NCBI GenBank assembly: GCA_021773035.1
Contig: JAJFKU010000063.1
Span: forward strand, 124,001-188,000
Direction of reading: 5' to 3'
Length of the DNA: 64,000 bases
Source: Woeseiaceae bacterium
GTDB taxonomy: Bacteria > Pseudomonadota > Gammaproteobacteria > Steroidobacterales > Woeseiaceae
The translations under genes were made by a program, and so were the position numbers. Shown here in pieces: positions 31,085-40,521 of the stretch. Positions within the stretch are counted from its first letter, which is position 1, and each line of letters opens with the position of its first letter. Below the pieces are notes generated by a model that did no database searches, was not told where the DNA came from, and worked only from the letters and a program-made list of their open reading frames with translations.

Positions 31085-33169
31085 ATGGCCAGAATAACCA
31101 TTGCGGTCGTCTGCGGAGTACTGCTCGGAGCCATTCTCGCAACCGCTGTAAGCAGGTTGCCGCCGCTCGACAAGAGCCGATCGGATGCTGCGGATGACGT
31201 TGCCGAAGTACGGACTGCGACAAGAGATCAAGGGTTATCTCAAGAGGACAGTTCGCCTCAACACGCTGGCAGTATTGAGGCAGTCTTCGCCCTGCCGTCG
31301 GAGTTCGAGCGGGCAGCAGCGCTGTACGGGCTTGCCCGGCAGGCAGACGCATCCACGTTACACAACATGATCTACGAAACAAATGAGATTGCCGCGGAAG
31401 CGGAGCGTGCAAGCTCGCTCGGGGTGCTTTTTTCCCGATTGGCGGAGATTGAACCGCGCGCCGCGCTGGCACTTGCCAGGGACGGCGATTTTGCGGCGAT
31501 TAAGACCGTCGAACGTAGCGTTTGGCGTGCCTGGGCCCGTAAGGACCTTGACGGGGCTTTGTTCGAAGCGAAAACACAGACGTCTCTTACACACCAGAAA
31601 TCCGCCGCGCAAAGTCTGTATGCGGCTTTCGGTTACATGGAAAACGACACTACGCGGCGCATTGAAAGCGAACTGGGAATAGCACCGGATCGCTCGACGC
31701 GCGGTCGTTATCTCTACCAGCTTGCCGATCGCTCCCCGGCCGTTGCGATCGATTTCATCAATGCTCTCGACGATGACGACGAACGCAGCGAGTATGTTTC
31801 CTGGCTCGCGTATTACGTCTCATTGAGTGACCCCAATGAGGCACTTCAGTATGCCGATCAGTTTACGGCCGTTCGGGACGGCGAGTACTACCGCAGAGTA
31901 ATCAACCAGCTTATTGCACGCGAAAACCCTCATGCCGTGATCGAACGCCTGTTGGCCAGCGGTAACCCGGTACGTACGGGTGGCGAGTTTCACAGTGCCG
32001 TTAGTGCTCTCGCCAAGAAGGACCTCGACGCAGCGATGCGATATTTTGAGGAGGTGCAATCGACCGTTATGCGACGCAGCCTGAGTTCTGCGATTGTCGC
32101 GGAAATGGCAAAGACCGATCCGCTTGCCGCGCTGGAATGGGCAGTGGCAAACGACGACGGTCAACCAGGCGGCCTGCGCATGGAAGCGCTTGTGCGGATT
32201 GCGAGTGTGGATCCGCAGCTGGCGTTGACCGAGGCGCTGAAGACCCCCGGCCTGCAGCAACGATCGAACGCAGTTGGAAGTGTTATGCAGCAGATTGCAC
32301 GTCGAAACCCGGTCGATGCGGTTGCGCTTCTGGAACAGATTGAGGACCCGGGCGAGAAACTCGACGCGAGTCAGCAACTGCTTAACTCGTGGATCAACCA
32401 GGATGCGGAGGCAGCTCTTGAATGGATACTGACCCTGGACGGAGAAGGCAGCGATCGTTTGCTCTCAATGGGCCTCTCGGTGCTGTCGCAGTACGACGTC
32501 GATGCGGCAATCAAGCTGCTGCCGAGGATGGGTGAGCAGAATCAGGCTGGCCTGCGCGCGCAGATTGCGCAGCAGCTGGCGACGACATACTCACCGGATC
32601 GGGCGCGACGGTTTATTCAGCAGTTCGAAGGCCAGCCCGGCTATGATCGCCTGCAGGCATCGTTGATCTCCGGCATTGCGCAGACCGACGTATTTGGAGC
32701 CAAGCAACTCGCCGACCAGTTGGCCACCGGCAGCGCGAGAGACAGTGCCTATCATCAGATAATCGTCCAGCGGGCGCAGACGCACCCGGTAGAAGCCGCC
32801 GGCTGGCTGAGTCGCATAGACAACGAGGCGATGCGCAGTGTCGCGACCGGACGGCTTGCGGCGTTGTGGTTCGAACACGACTCGGTGGCGGCCGCACGCT
32901 GGGTGAGCGGCCTCCCGGCCGGTGCCGGCAAAGACGATGCTATCCTGCAAATGTCGGCGCGGTGGCGGCATCCGACGCCGCAGCAACGAGAACTGATTGC
33001 CAGCATTGAGAATCGCGAAAAGCGGGGCCAGGCAAAAATCCGTCAGATATACAATCTGATGCGATCGAATCCCGCCGAGGCGCGAAGATTACTGGACGAT
33101 ACGGATATTTCCGCCGAACAACGCCACCAGGTCGAGACGATGATCAACCAGATTGGTAGGCGTTTTTGA
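31085..33169 (+). CDS. Membrane-anchored helical-repeat protein, unknown
   Basis: The 694-residue protein starts after a GGAG at an ATG, with one hydrophobic anchor (ITIAVVCGVLLGAILATAV) and a polar linker. The rest is almost entirely alpha-helical repeats of about 30-35 residues, with recurring patterns such as DP.AALEWA, DAEAALEWIL, DVDAAIKLL and HPVEAAGWL. The repeats resemble TPR/Sel1-like or HEAT-like solenoids but do not match a consensus I can name. No catalytic motif is visible. The external solenoid suggests a scaffold or binding role in the periplasm. Confidence 0.75.
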   Translation: MARITIAVVCGVLLGAILATAVSRLPPLDKSRSDAADDVAEVRTATRDQGLSQEDSSPQHAGSIEAVFALPSEFERAAALYGLARQADASTLHNMIYETNEIAAEAERASSLGVLFSRLAEIEPRAALALARDGDFAAIKTVERSVWRAWARKDLDGALFEAKTQTSLTHQKSAAQSLYAAFGYMENDTTRRIESELGIAPDRSTRGRYLYQLADRSPAVAIDFINALDDDDERSEYVSWLAYYVSLSDPNEALQYADQFTAVRDGEYYRRVINQLIARENPHAVIERLLASGNPVRTGGEFHSAVSALAKKDLDAAMRYFEEVQSTVMRRSLSSAIVAEMAKTDPLAALEWAVANDDGQPGGLRMEALVRIASVDPQLALTEALKTPGLQQRSNAVGSVMQQIARRNPVDAVALLEQIEDPGEKLDASQQLLNSWINQDAEAALEWILTLDGEGSDRLLSMGLSVLSQYDVDAAIKLLPRMGEQNQAGLRAQIAQQLATTYSPDRARRFIQQFEGQPGYDRLQASLISGIAQTDVFGAKQLADQLATGSARDSAYHQIIVQRAQTHPVEAAGWLSRIDNEAMRSVATGRLAALWFEHDSVAAARWVSGLPAGAGKDDAILQMSARWRHPTPQQRELIASIENREKRGQAKIRQIYNLMRSNPAEARRLLDDTDISAEQRHQVETMINQIGRRF

Positions 33170-33184
33170 CGTTTCGTCGCGGCG

Positions 33185-34267
33185 CTAGTCGCCGAGTGCA
33201 GCCAGCTGATCGGCCTGGTACTCGTTGATCAGCGGTTCGATGACCTGCTCAAGTCCACCCTCGACGATTTCATCGAGTTTGTAGAGCGTCAGGTTGATGC
33301 GATGGTCCGTAACCCGGCCCTGCGGATAGTTGTAGGTACGAATACGTTCACTGCGATCGCCCGACCCGACCAGCAAGCGGCGCTTCTCGGCGTGCTCGGC
33401 TTCCTGTTTCGCCACTTGCGTATCCAGCAGTCGGGCCTGTAGCAGCGACATCGCGCGCGCGCGATTCTTATGTTGCGAGCGCTCATCCTGACACTCGACA
33501 ACGATACCGGTCGGCAGGTGTGTCAGGCGCACGGCTGAGTCGGTTTTGTTGACGTGCTGGCCACCGGCGCCGGATGCGCGGTAGGTATCGACACGCAGCT
33601 CGGCCGGATTGATCTCGACTTCTTCGACTTCGTCGGGTTCCGGCAATACCGCCACCGTGCAGGCCGAGGTATGAATGCGGCCCTGCGACTCGGTGGCCGG
33701 CACACGCTGCACGCGGTGCGCACCGGATTCGAATTTCAACTTGGCGAAAATGCTGCTGCCGGTTACGCGAGTAATAATTTCCTTGTAACCGCCGTGCTCG
33801 CCTTCCCGCGCAGTGATTACCTCGATTGCCCAGCCATGCGCCTCAGCGTAGCGTGAATACATGCGAAACAGGTCACCCGCAAAGATCGCGGCTTCATCGC
33901 CGCCCGTCCCGGCGCGGATTTCGAGGTAGACGTTGGCTTCGTCGTGAGGGTCTGGCGGTATCAGCGATTTCTGCAGTTGCAGCAGCAACGTTTTGCTCGC
34001 TTCCGTCAGGCCAGTGAGTTCCTCCTGACCCATTTCCCGGACTTCGGCGTCGGCATCGTTCGCCATTTCCTCCGCCGCCGTAATATCCTGCGACAGATTT
34101 TGATAGTCGTTAAACAGTTTGACGACCGGCTCGACGCGCGAGTACTCCTTCGACAATTCCCGAAACTGGTTCTGATCGGCAATCACGTCGGGGTCTGCAA
34201 GCAATCCGGCGATCTCTTCGAAACGATCGCTGACTGACTCAAGTTTAAAGCGTATGGACTCTTTCAC
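33185..34267 (-). CDS. prfA: Peptide chain release factor 1
   Basis: RF1 releases peptides at UAA and UAG. The 360 residues include the codon-recognition PAT motif ([14 protein letters not shown]) and the peptidyl-transferase GGQ in [18 protein letters not shown]. The N-terminal coiled region and the C-terminal [16 protein letters not shown] are standard. It is three bases downstream of hemA, the common gammaproteobacterial order, but prmC is not next. Confidence 0.98.
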   Translation of the reverse strand: MKESIRFKLESVSDRFEEIAGLLADPDVIADQNQFRELSKEYSRVEPVVKLFNDYQNLSQDITAAEEMANDADAEVREMGQEELTGLTEASKTLLLQLQKSLIPPDPHDEANVYLEIRAGTGGDEAAIFAGDLFRMYSRYAEAHGWAIEVITAREGEHGGYKEIITRVTGSSIFAKLKFESGAHRVQRVPATESQGRIHTSACTVAVLPEPDEVEEVEINPAELRVDTYRASGAGGQHVNKTDSAVRLTHLPTGIVVECQDERSQHKNRARAMSLLQARLLDTQVAKQEAEHAEKRRLLVGSGDRSERIRTYNYPQGRVTDHRINLTLYKLDEIVEGGLEQVIEPLINEYQADQLAALGD

Positions 34268-34270
34268 GGC

Positions 34271-35533
34271 TCAACTCTGTCGATTCTTGTCGAGGTTAAA
34301 TAGTGCGCGGGCGGCATCGATAAGTCGCTCATCCGATTCCTCGCCAGCCCGGCGCAAGGCGACGCTCGGATTGTGCAGCAGCTTTTTCATCAGGGCCGCT
34401 GTAGCGTATTCGATCGCGTCGTCGGCTGACTCGCCTCTTGCAATACGCCGTTGTGCCTGCGCGTTAACTTCGTCGCGAACCGCCTCGCCTTGTTCCCGGA
34501 GCGCGGCGATGATCGGAACCGCCTGCTTGGATCGCTCGATGCTGAGATAGCGTCGAATCTCGTCGTCGAGCAGCTTGTCCGCTTCGACCGCGGCCGCCTC
34601 ACGTTGTCCCTGGCCCTGTTGAATAACGCGGTCGAGATCGTCAATGGTGTACAGGTACACGTCCTCAAGATCGCCGACACCGTCGTCGATATCTCGCGGC
34701 ACGGCGATGTCGACGGCGAAAATCGGTTTGCGTTTGCGGGCTTTGACGGCGGCGCGCATGTCGTCCAGTCGCACGACCGGGTTGGGACTGGCCGTCGAGC
34801 TGATCAAAATATCGGCCTCCGGCAATGTTCCCGCTATTTCGGACAGGGGCAGAGCGAAGCCGCCGAACTGTCCTGCCAGGCGGCGTGCGCGATCCACGTC
34901 TCGATTGGCGACGAACAGGCGTCCGATGTCACGGCTTGACAAGTGCTTCGCCAGCAGCTCGACAGTAGTACCGGCGCCGACCAGCAACGCGGTGTGTTTC
35001 GAGAAACCGGAGAAAAACTGATTCGCCAGATTGACTGCGGCCGACGCGACAGATACCGGGCTCACGCCGATCTCGGTATCCGTGCGAATCTTCTTCGCGA
35101 CTGCGAAGGTGTGTTGCATCAGGCGGTCCAAATGGGGCCCCAGGGTGCTTGCTTTCTGGGCGATTCGAAACGCGTCTTTGAGCTGCCCCAGTATCTGCGG
35201 TTCCCCGAGTATCATCGAGTCGAGGCCGCAGGCAACGCGAAAGATATGACGAATTGCGGCATCGTCGTCGAGAGCGAACAGGGTTTCGCCGAATGACGGG
35301 TCGAGGTTGTGCTCGTCATGCAGCCACTCGCGAAGCTTCCTGCTGCCGGCTTCATCCGCCATGACGAAGAACTCGGTGCGATTACAGGTCGATAGCAAAA
35401 CGGCCTCGTCGACCCCGGAAAGCGCTGAAATACTGGTCAGCGCACGCGCAATGCCGTCTCCCGAGAAGACGACTTGCTCGCGAATTTCGACAGGTGCCGT
35501 GTTATGGTTCAGGCCGAGTATTTGCAGCGGCAT
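34271..35533 (-). CDS. hemA: Glutamyl-tRNA reductase
   Basis: HemA reduces Glu-tRNA to glutamate-1-semialdehyde, the first step of C5 heme synthesis. The 420-residue protein has the catalytic cysteine C50 in LLSTCNRTEFFV, the LGEPQILGQLKDAF signature, an NADPH Rossmann fold (ALLVGAGTTVELLAKHL) and a C-terminal dimerisation helix. It is divergent from the TPR gene; the ~107-base spacer should hold both promoters. Confidence 0.97.
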   Translation of the reverse strand: MPLQILGLNHNTAPVEIREQVVFSGDGIARALTSISALSGVDEAVLLSTCNRTEFFVMADEAGSRKLREWLHDEHNLDPSFGETLFALDDDAAIRHIFRVACGLDSMILGEPQILGQLKDAFRIAQKASTLGPHLDRLMQHTFAVAKKIRTDTEIGVSPVSVASAAVNLANQFFSGFSKHTALLVGAGTTVELLAKHLSSRDIGRLFVANRDVDRARRLAGQFGGFALPLSEIAGTLPEADILISSTASPNPVVRLDDMRAAVKARKRKPIFAVDIAVPRDIDDGVGDLEDVYLYTIDDLDRVIQQGQGQREAAAVEADKLLDDEIRRYLSIERSKQAVPIIAALREQGEAVRDEVNAQAQRRIARGESADDAIEYATAALMKKLLHNPSVALRRAGEESDERLIDAARALFNLDKNRQS

Positions 35534-35640
35534 AACGTCTATTGGCGGCGCCGATATGGCACCGAAGGATTACGGAGGTCGTATCATAAGCGAACTGAAC
35601 CGCCAGTTCCTTGTCTCTGTAATAAACGGACGAAATATTT

Positions 35641-37335
35641 ATGCACGAGAACTGCCGACGGTGGTCAGCCAGCACGCTGATTCTACTCCTCGCACTGAGC
35701 CATACCCTGATTACTACGGTTGCCCTGGCGGAGGAGAATGCCTCAACCGAGGCGAGCGCCCATATCCTGCAGGCCGAAATGGCGCTGCAGCGCGACGAAT
35801 ATCTACAGGCCACGATCGAGTACCGCAAGGCGGCACAACTCAGCAACAGTGTGGAGCTGGCGCGCAAAGCCACCCGCATGGGGTTTTCCTACGGCTTCAA
35901 TGATGAGGCGCTGCTGGCCGGCAAACGCTGGCTGAAGCTCGACAAGGACAGCGAAGAGGTGCGTGCATTTCTCGGCCAGCTGTACCTTCGCCTCGACGAC
36001 GTACGTAACTCCCGGCGTCATTTCGAACGCCTGATCAAGGCCGGGCCCGAAGAGCCGGGTAAGCGCTTGCTGTCGCTCGTTGCCTACTTGTCCGACGAAC
36101 AAATGCCGGAGAAGGCCGACCAGCTGATGCGCAGCCTCGCGAAGCCTTATAAAAACTCCGCCATGGCGCACTATGCGGCGGCCATCATGGCGCTGCAGGC
36201 CGGGGATGCAGAGCATGCCAGGGAGCGAGCCACTCGATCCATGGAGCTGGACCCCAAGTACCTGCGGCCGCGGCTGTTGTATGCACGCACGCTGATGTAC
36301 GAGGAGAAGCCCGACGAGGCCATTGAGTATCTCGCACATATGATCGGCGACAGCCCGCGCCCGGACCCGGATGCGCGCATGGAGCTGGCGCTGATGTATA
36401 TGCTTACCGGTCGGGATGACGATGCGCTGAGCCAGGTCAATCAGGTGTTGCTGGAACAATCGGGGCGTCTCGATGCGCTGCGCCTGATGGCGATCATCAA
36501 CTTCCGCCTGCAACGTCTGGACGCGGCATGGGACGACTTTCAGGATTTGCTGGCCAGCGGCCAGTACCGCATGGACGCGCTGTTTTACCTGGCCCGGATC
36601 GCGGATTTTCGCGAACAGTACGAACGTGCGGTGCGCCTGTACCGCGAAGTTAGAGTCGGTTCGGATACGTTGTTTTCCCAGCGTCGCGCGAGCGCGCTGC
36701 TGGCGCACCGACTCGATGATGTCGACGGAGCCTTCGAGCTGCTGGACGATTTTGCCGGCCTGTCCCCGGACAACGCGGTAGAAGTTGTTGCGCTGAAAGC
36801 GCAGCTACTGGTCTCGCTGGAGCGCTACGAAGACGGTCTGGCGATGTACGACAAGGCGATAGAATACCGCCCTGACAGCGAGGCACTGCTGCTTGGTCGG
36901 GCGGAAATCCTGGTCAAAACAGACCGCATCGATGAGGCGGTAGCGGTGTACCGGAAGGTGCTCAAGCGCTGGCCGGACAGCTCGATGACTCTCAACGCGC
37001 TGGGTTATACGCTGGCGGACAGAACGGAACAATTCGAAGAGGCGCAAAAGCTCATCCGTAAGGCACTGGCCATCGATCCTGACAATCCGGCGATCATCGA
37101 TAGCCTGGGTTGGGTGCTTTTCAAGCTTGGGGATTACGAAGAAGCGCTGCTGCAATTGAACAAGGCCTATGAGAAGTTCGAGGATCACGAGGTGGCGTCA
37201 CATATCGTCGACGTGTTGATGGCGCTGGAGCGACGAGAGGAGGCCCTCGAGATGCTGGAGTCAGCCGAGGAAAAGGACCCCGACAGCGAGTTGCTGAAAG
37301 ATGTGCGCGCACGCCATTTCGCCGCAACGCCCTGA
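35641..37335 (+). CDS. Exported TPR-repeat protein
   Basis: The 564-residue protein has a signal peptide (core ILLLALSHTLITTVALA) and about 12 tetratricopeptide repeats, with clear copies at ALGYTLADRTEQFEEAQKLI and SLGWVLFKLGDYEEALLQLN. It corresponds to the TPR protein that often lies between hemA and lolB in gammaproteobacteria. It probably acts as a periplasmic or outer-membrane adaptor in envelope assembly; the partner is unknown. The 3' end overlaps lolB by 35 bases. Confidence 0.9.
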   Translation: MHENCRRWSASTLILLLALSHTLITTVALAEENASTEASAHILQAEMALQRDEYLQATIEYRKAAQLSNSVELARKATRMGFSYGFNDEALLAGKRWLKLDKDSEEVRAFLGQLYLRLDDVRNSRRHFERLIKAGPEEPGKRLLSLVAYLSDEQMPEKADQLMRSLAKPYKNSAMAHYAAAIMALQAGDAEHARERATRSMELDPKYLRPRLLYARTLMYEEKPDEAIEYLAHMIGDSPRPDPDARMELALMYMLTGRDDDALSQVNQVLLEQSGRLDALRLMAIINFRLQRLDAAWDDFQDLLASGQYRMDALFYLARIADFREQYERAVRLYREVRVGSDTLFSQRRASALLAHRLDDVDGAFELLDDFAGLSPDNAVEVVALKAQLLVSLERYEDGLAMYDKAIEYRPDSEALLLGRAEILVKTDRIDEAVAVYRKVLKRWPDSSMTLNALGYTLADRTEQFEEAQKLIRKALAIDPDNPAIIDSLGWVLFKLGDYEEALLQLNKAYEKFEDHEVASHIVDVLMALERREEALEMLESAEEKDPDSELLKDVRARHFAATP

Positions 37336-37942
37336 ATCGTGCCTGTGGCGACGGGCGTGGCTGGCGCTGTGCCTGATCGCTCTGACCGGTTGCGCGGCGC
37401 AGAGGCCGAGTATCGATCTGTCAGACATGTCGACCTGGGAACTCCGCCAGGCGGTGCTCGGCGGTGTTTCCGATTGGCAGTTCAAAGGTCGAATTGCCGT
37501 TAAGGCCGGCGACGAAGGATTCAACGGCAAATTCAACTGGACGCAGACCGGAGACCGCTTTTCCGCCACGGTCGGAGGACCACTGGGCATTGGTACCGTC
37601 AGGATCGAAGGCGATGACCGAACCGTAGTCCTGACTGACAAAGACGGTCTCGAAACGGTCCTCGTCGACGCCGAGACGGAGCTTTACCACCGCTACGGGT
37701 GGACGATCCCGGTCGCCTCCCTGAGGTACTGGGCCCTGGGTATTCCCGACCCGTCCGTTGTGGCGGTGACGGAAACTGATGCCAGCGGGCGCCTGGTGAG
37801 CCTTGAGCAGGGTAACTGGCTCGTCGATATCTCGCGCTACAGAGATAGCGCCGGGCAATCCATGCCGCGCACGCTGACGGCCCGTAATCCGGATACGCGG
37901 GTCCGTATGGTCATCGACAAGTGGTTGTTCTTCGAGCGTTGA
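37301..37942 (+). CDS. lolB: Outer-membrane lipoprotein receptor LolB
   Basis: LolB takes lipoproteins from LolA and inserts them into the outer membrane. The 213-residue protein has a lipobox (LTGC, near residue 30) and the family segments WQFKGRIAVKAGDEGF.GKFNW and VGGPLGIGTVRIEGD. The lipid-anchored start and the position after a TPR gene fit. In many relatives ispE follows at once; here tRNA-Gln follows instead and ispE is missing. Confidence 0.9.
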   Translation: MCAHAISPQRPESCLWRRAWLALCLIALTGCAAQRPSIDLSDMSTWELRQAVLGGVSDWQFKGRIAVKAGDEGFNGKFNWTQTGDRFSATVGGPLGIGTVRIEGDDRTVVLTDKDGLETVLVDAETELYHRYGWTIPVASLRYWALGIPDPSVVAVTETDASGRLVSLEQGNWLVDISRYRDSAGQSMPRTLTARNPDTRVRMVIDKWLFFER

Positions 37943-37967
37943 CAGTGACGGTGCGTGACAGCACAAT
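37939..37967 (+). promoter_or_regulatory. Promoter for tRNA-Gln
   Basis: TTGACA (37939-37944), 17 bases, CACAAT (37962-37967). It overlaps the lolB stop codon and lies 26 bases before the tRNA. Confidence 0.6.
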
Positions 37968-37992
37968 TGCGCCGCTAACGACATCACTCAAT

Positions 37993-38067
37993 TGGGGCGT
38001 AGCCAAGCGGTAAGGCATCGGGTTTTGATCCCGTGTACCGCAGGTTCGAATCCTGCCGCCCCAGCCA
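37993..38067 (+). tRNA. tRNA-Gln (anticodon TTG)
   Basis: A 75-base cloverleaf with acceptor TGGGGCG paired to CGCCCCA, anticodon loop TTTTGAT (anticodon TTG at 38025-38027), the T-arm CAGGTTCGAATCCTG and an encoded CCA end. It lies just upstream of prs, as in many gammaproteobacteria. Confidence 0.97.
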
Positions 38068-38088
38068 TCTCTTGCCCAAGGGGACATC

Positions 38089-39042
38089 GTGGATCTGTCA
38101 ACATTGGCGGTTTTTTCGGGTAACGCGCACCCGCAACTGGCCCAGGACATCGCCCGGTGCCTCCGACTGCCACTCGCAAGAGCCCAGGTCGGTCGATTCT
38201 CCGACGGCGAGTTCAACGTCGAAATTCTCGAGAACATCCGCGGTCGTGAGACCTTTATCGTGCAGCCGACGTGCCCGCCGGCAGCCGAAAACCTGATGGA
38301 GCTGCTGGTCATGGTGGATGCGGCGCGGCGTGCATCTGCCGCGCGCATCACGGCGGTAATCCCGTATTACGGTTTTGCCCGGCAGGATCGGCGGCCCCGC
38401 TCATCGCGAGTGCCCATTACCGCAAAGCTGGTGGCCAAGCTCATCGCTACGGCCGGCGTGGATCGTGTACTGACGGTTGATCTGCATGCCGATCAGATCC
38501 AGGGCTTTTTCGATATCGCTGTCGACAACGTTTACGCGTCACCCCTGCTGCTGGGCGACGTCTGGAAGCATAAGTACGATGACATGGTCGTCGTATCTCC
38601 GGATGTCGGCGGCGTGGTTCGGGCACGCGCACTGGCCAAGCGGCTCGGCGATGCCGATCTCGTCATCATCGACAAACGCCGCGATAAGGCGAACCAGTCC
38701 GAGGTCATGAACCTGATCGGTGACGTCGACGGCAAGAACTGCGTGATGATCGACGATATGGTCGATACGGCGGGTACGCTCTGCCATGCCGCCGGGGCGC
38801 TCAAGGAGCATGGTGCTATCAGCGTTGCGGCTTACATAACGCATGCGGTGCTGTCAGGACCAGCCGTTTCCAGAATCACGGCATCGAATCTTGACGAGGT
38901 CGTGGTCACGGATACGATCCCCCTCAACGAAGAGGCGCAGGCCTGTTCCAAGATTCGCCAGCTCTCAACAGCCGAGCTGCTGGCGGAAACGATGCGCAGA
39001 ATCTCCGACGACGAGTCTGTCAGCTCCCTCTACGTCGACTAA
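38089..39042 (+). CDS. prs: Ribose-phosphate pyrophosphokinase
   Basis: Prs makes PRPP for nucleotide, histidine and tryptophan synthesis. The 317 residues start at a GTG (38089). Motifs: [54 protein letters not shown], the PRPP loop [13 protein letters not shown] and [12 protein letters not shown] (catalytic flexible loop). The final SVSSLYVD is typical. It is 21 bases after tRNA-Gln and ahead of rplY-pth-ychF. Confidence 0.97.
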   Translation: MDLSTLAVFSGNAHPQLAQDIARCLRLPLARAQVGRFSDGEFNVEILENIRGRETFIVQPTCPPAAENLMELLVMVDAARRASAARITAVIPYYGFARQDRRPRSSRVPITAKLVAKLIATAGVDRVLTVDLHADQIQGFFDIAVDNVYASPLLLGDVWKHKYDDMVVVSPDVGGVVRARALAKRLGDADLVIIDKRRDKANQSEVMNLIGDVDGKNCVMIDDMVDTAGTLCHAAGALKEHGAISVAAYITHAVLSGPAVSRITASNLDEVVVTDTIPLNEEAQACSKIRQLSTAELLAETMRRISDDESVSSLYVD

Positions 39043-39048
39043 AGCACT

Positions 39049-39095
39049 AACCGGGGTCAGAGCCCTTTTCCTTGAAAAGGGCTCTGACCCCGGTT
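39049..39095. repeat. 22-bp inverted repeat between prs and rplY
   Basis: Perfect 22-bp arms separated by a 3-base loop (CTT). The core GTCAGAGCCCTTTT is shared with the gatB hairpin at 17754-17789. No T-tract follows, so it is more like a dispersed palindromic repeat than a standard terminator, although it could act as both. Confidence 0.7.
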
Positions 39096-39144
39096 AAGAT
39101 GCGCGCCCTTGCGTGAATTGGTCGCGATTCACGTGTATTTCAAA

Positions 39145-39161
39145 GCTAGAAAAATTCTAGC
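39145..39161 (+). promoter_or_regulatory. Inverted repeat in the rplY leader
   Basis: GCTAGAA - AAA - TTCTAGC is a perfect 7-bp inverted repeat 27 bases before the rplY ATG. It could be an operator or a leader hairpin for ribosomal-protein control. The role is unproven. Confidence 0.4.
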
Positions 39162-39188
39162 AAAATCAATCAGATACTGGAGAAAGTC

Positions 39189-39875
39189 ATGGGTGACAAA
39201 TTCGATCTGATTGCAGAACTCCGCGAAGATCAGGGGAAAGGTGCGAGCCGCCGCCTGCGTCATCAGGGAAAAGTTCCTGCAATCATCTACGGTGCCGGGC
39301 GTCCGCCGCGGTCACTGTCGTTTGACCAGAACAAAGTGCTGCTGCAACTCGAGAACGAATCGTTTTATTCGAGCGTCCTGAACATCAAGGTCAATGACAA
39401 AAGTCAGGCGGCGATCCTGAAGGACCTGCAGCGCCATCCGTCGAAACCCATCATCATGCATATGGATTTCCAGCGCATCGTCGATGACGTGGAAATCAAG
39501 ATGAACGTTCCGCTGCATTTCATCAACGAAGAAGAAGCGATTGGCGTGAAGCAGGGCGGTGGTAGTGTTTCCCGCCTGATGAACGATGTCGAAGTTTCCT
39601 GTTTGCCGAAAAACCTTCCGGAATACCTCGAAGTCGATATCGCCGAGCTGGAGCTCGACGCGATGTTGCACCTCTCGGACATCAAGCTGCCGAAGGGCGT
39701 CGAGATTCCGATGCTGGCCCAGGGGCCGGAGCACGACCACGGTATCGTATCGATTCACGTGATCAAGGCTGCGCCGATCGAAGAAGATGTTGCCGAGAGC
39801 GATGACGTCGCAGAGGCCGCTGAAGGTGATGCACCTGCGGACGATGCTGCAAGCGACGAGGGTAGCTCGGAATAA
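39189..39875 (+). CDS. rplY: 50S ribosomal protein L25 (long Ctc/TL5 form)
   Basis: L25 binds 5S rRNA. The 228-residue protein has the N-terminal L25 domain (GKGASRRLRHQGKVPAIIYG) and the C-terminal TL5 domain (VPLHFINEEEAIGVKQGG), ending in an acidic, alanine-rich tail. It is the general-stress (Ctc) long form rather than the short E. coli form. A GGAG precedes the ATG. A strong terminator follows. Confidence 0.96.
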   Translation: MGDKFDLIAELREDQGKGASRRLRHQGKVPAIIYGAGRPPRSLSFDQNKVLLQLENESFYSSVLNIKVNDKSQAAILKDLQRHPSKPIIMHMDFQRIVDDVEIKMNVPLHFINEEEAIGVKQGGGSVSRLMNDVEVSCLPKNLPEYLEVDIAELELDAMLHLSDIKLPKGVEIPMLAQGPEHDHGIVSIHVIKAAPIEEDVAESDDVAEAAEGDAPADDAASDEGSSE

Positions 39876-39894
39876 GCGCTACTTCAGGACAGCG

Positions 39895-39921
39895 AAAAGA
39901 CCGCCATCCGGCGGTCTTTTT
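39895..39921 (+). terminator. Rho-independent terminator after rplY
   Basis: AAAAGACCGCC - ATCC - GGCGGTCTTTTT: an 11-bp stem including the A/T base, followed by T residues, 20 bases after the rplY stop. Confidence 0.9.
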
Positions 39922-39939
39922 GTTTAAGATTGCCACGCC

Positions 39940-40521
39940 ATGTCGAACTCAATCCGCATCATCGCCGGCCTCGGGAATCCCGAGGACAAATACGAGCGAA
40001 CTTTGCACAACGCCGGCTTTTGGTTTGTGGACGCGCTGGCGCAGAAGTATGGCGGCAGTTTTCGTTATGAGAAAAAGTTCGATGCGGACTATTGCAAAGT
40101 GAACCTGCACGGCGAAAACGTCTGGCTGGTGAAGCCGCAGAGTTACATGAACCTGAGCGGCGGGCCGATTCGTGCATTCATGGACTACTACCGTTTGAAG
40201 ATAAACCAACTGCTGGTCGCGCACGATGAAATCGATTTACCGCCGGGTACGACGCGCCTCAAGAAAGGTGGCGGTCATGGTGGACACAACGGCATTCGCG
40301 ACGTGATTCAACACTGCGGCGCGGAGTTTATCCGCCTCAGGCTGGGTGTCGGACATCCCGGGGAAAAGAGCCGGGTGACGAATCACGTGCTGAAGCGCGG
40401 TTCGGCTGACGTTGAACGTACGGTTGAGGACGATATTCTGAGAGCAATGGAGGTTATGCCACTACTGCTCGACGACGATCTGAATGCCGCGATGAAAGCC
40501 CTGCATACAAGAGACAAATAA
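39940..40521 (+). CDS. pth: Peptidyl-tRNA hydrolase
   Basis: Pth recycles peptidyl-tRNAs from aborted translation. The 193-residue protein has [18 protein letters not shown] (catalytic His23), [10 protein letters not shown], the DEIDLPPG segment and [14 protein letters not shown]. The stop overlaps the ychF start (TAATG), so the two are coupled. Confidence 0.97.
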   Translation: MSNSIRIIAGLGNPEDKYERTLHNAGFWFVDALAQKYGGSFRYEKKFDADYCKVNLHGENVWLVKPQSYMNLSGGPIRAFMDYYRLKINQLLVAHDEIDLPPGTTRLKKGGGHGGHNGIRDVIQHCGAEFIRLRLGVGHPGEKSRVTNHVLKRGSADVERTVEDDILRAMEVMPLLLDDDLNAAMKALHTRDK

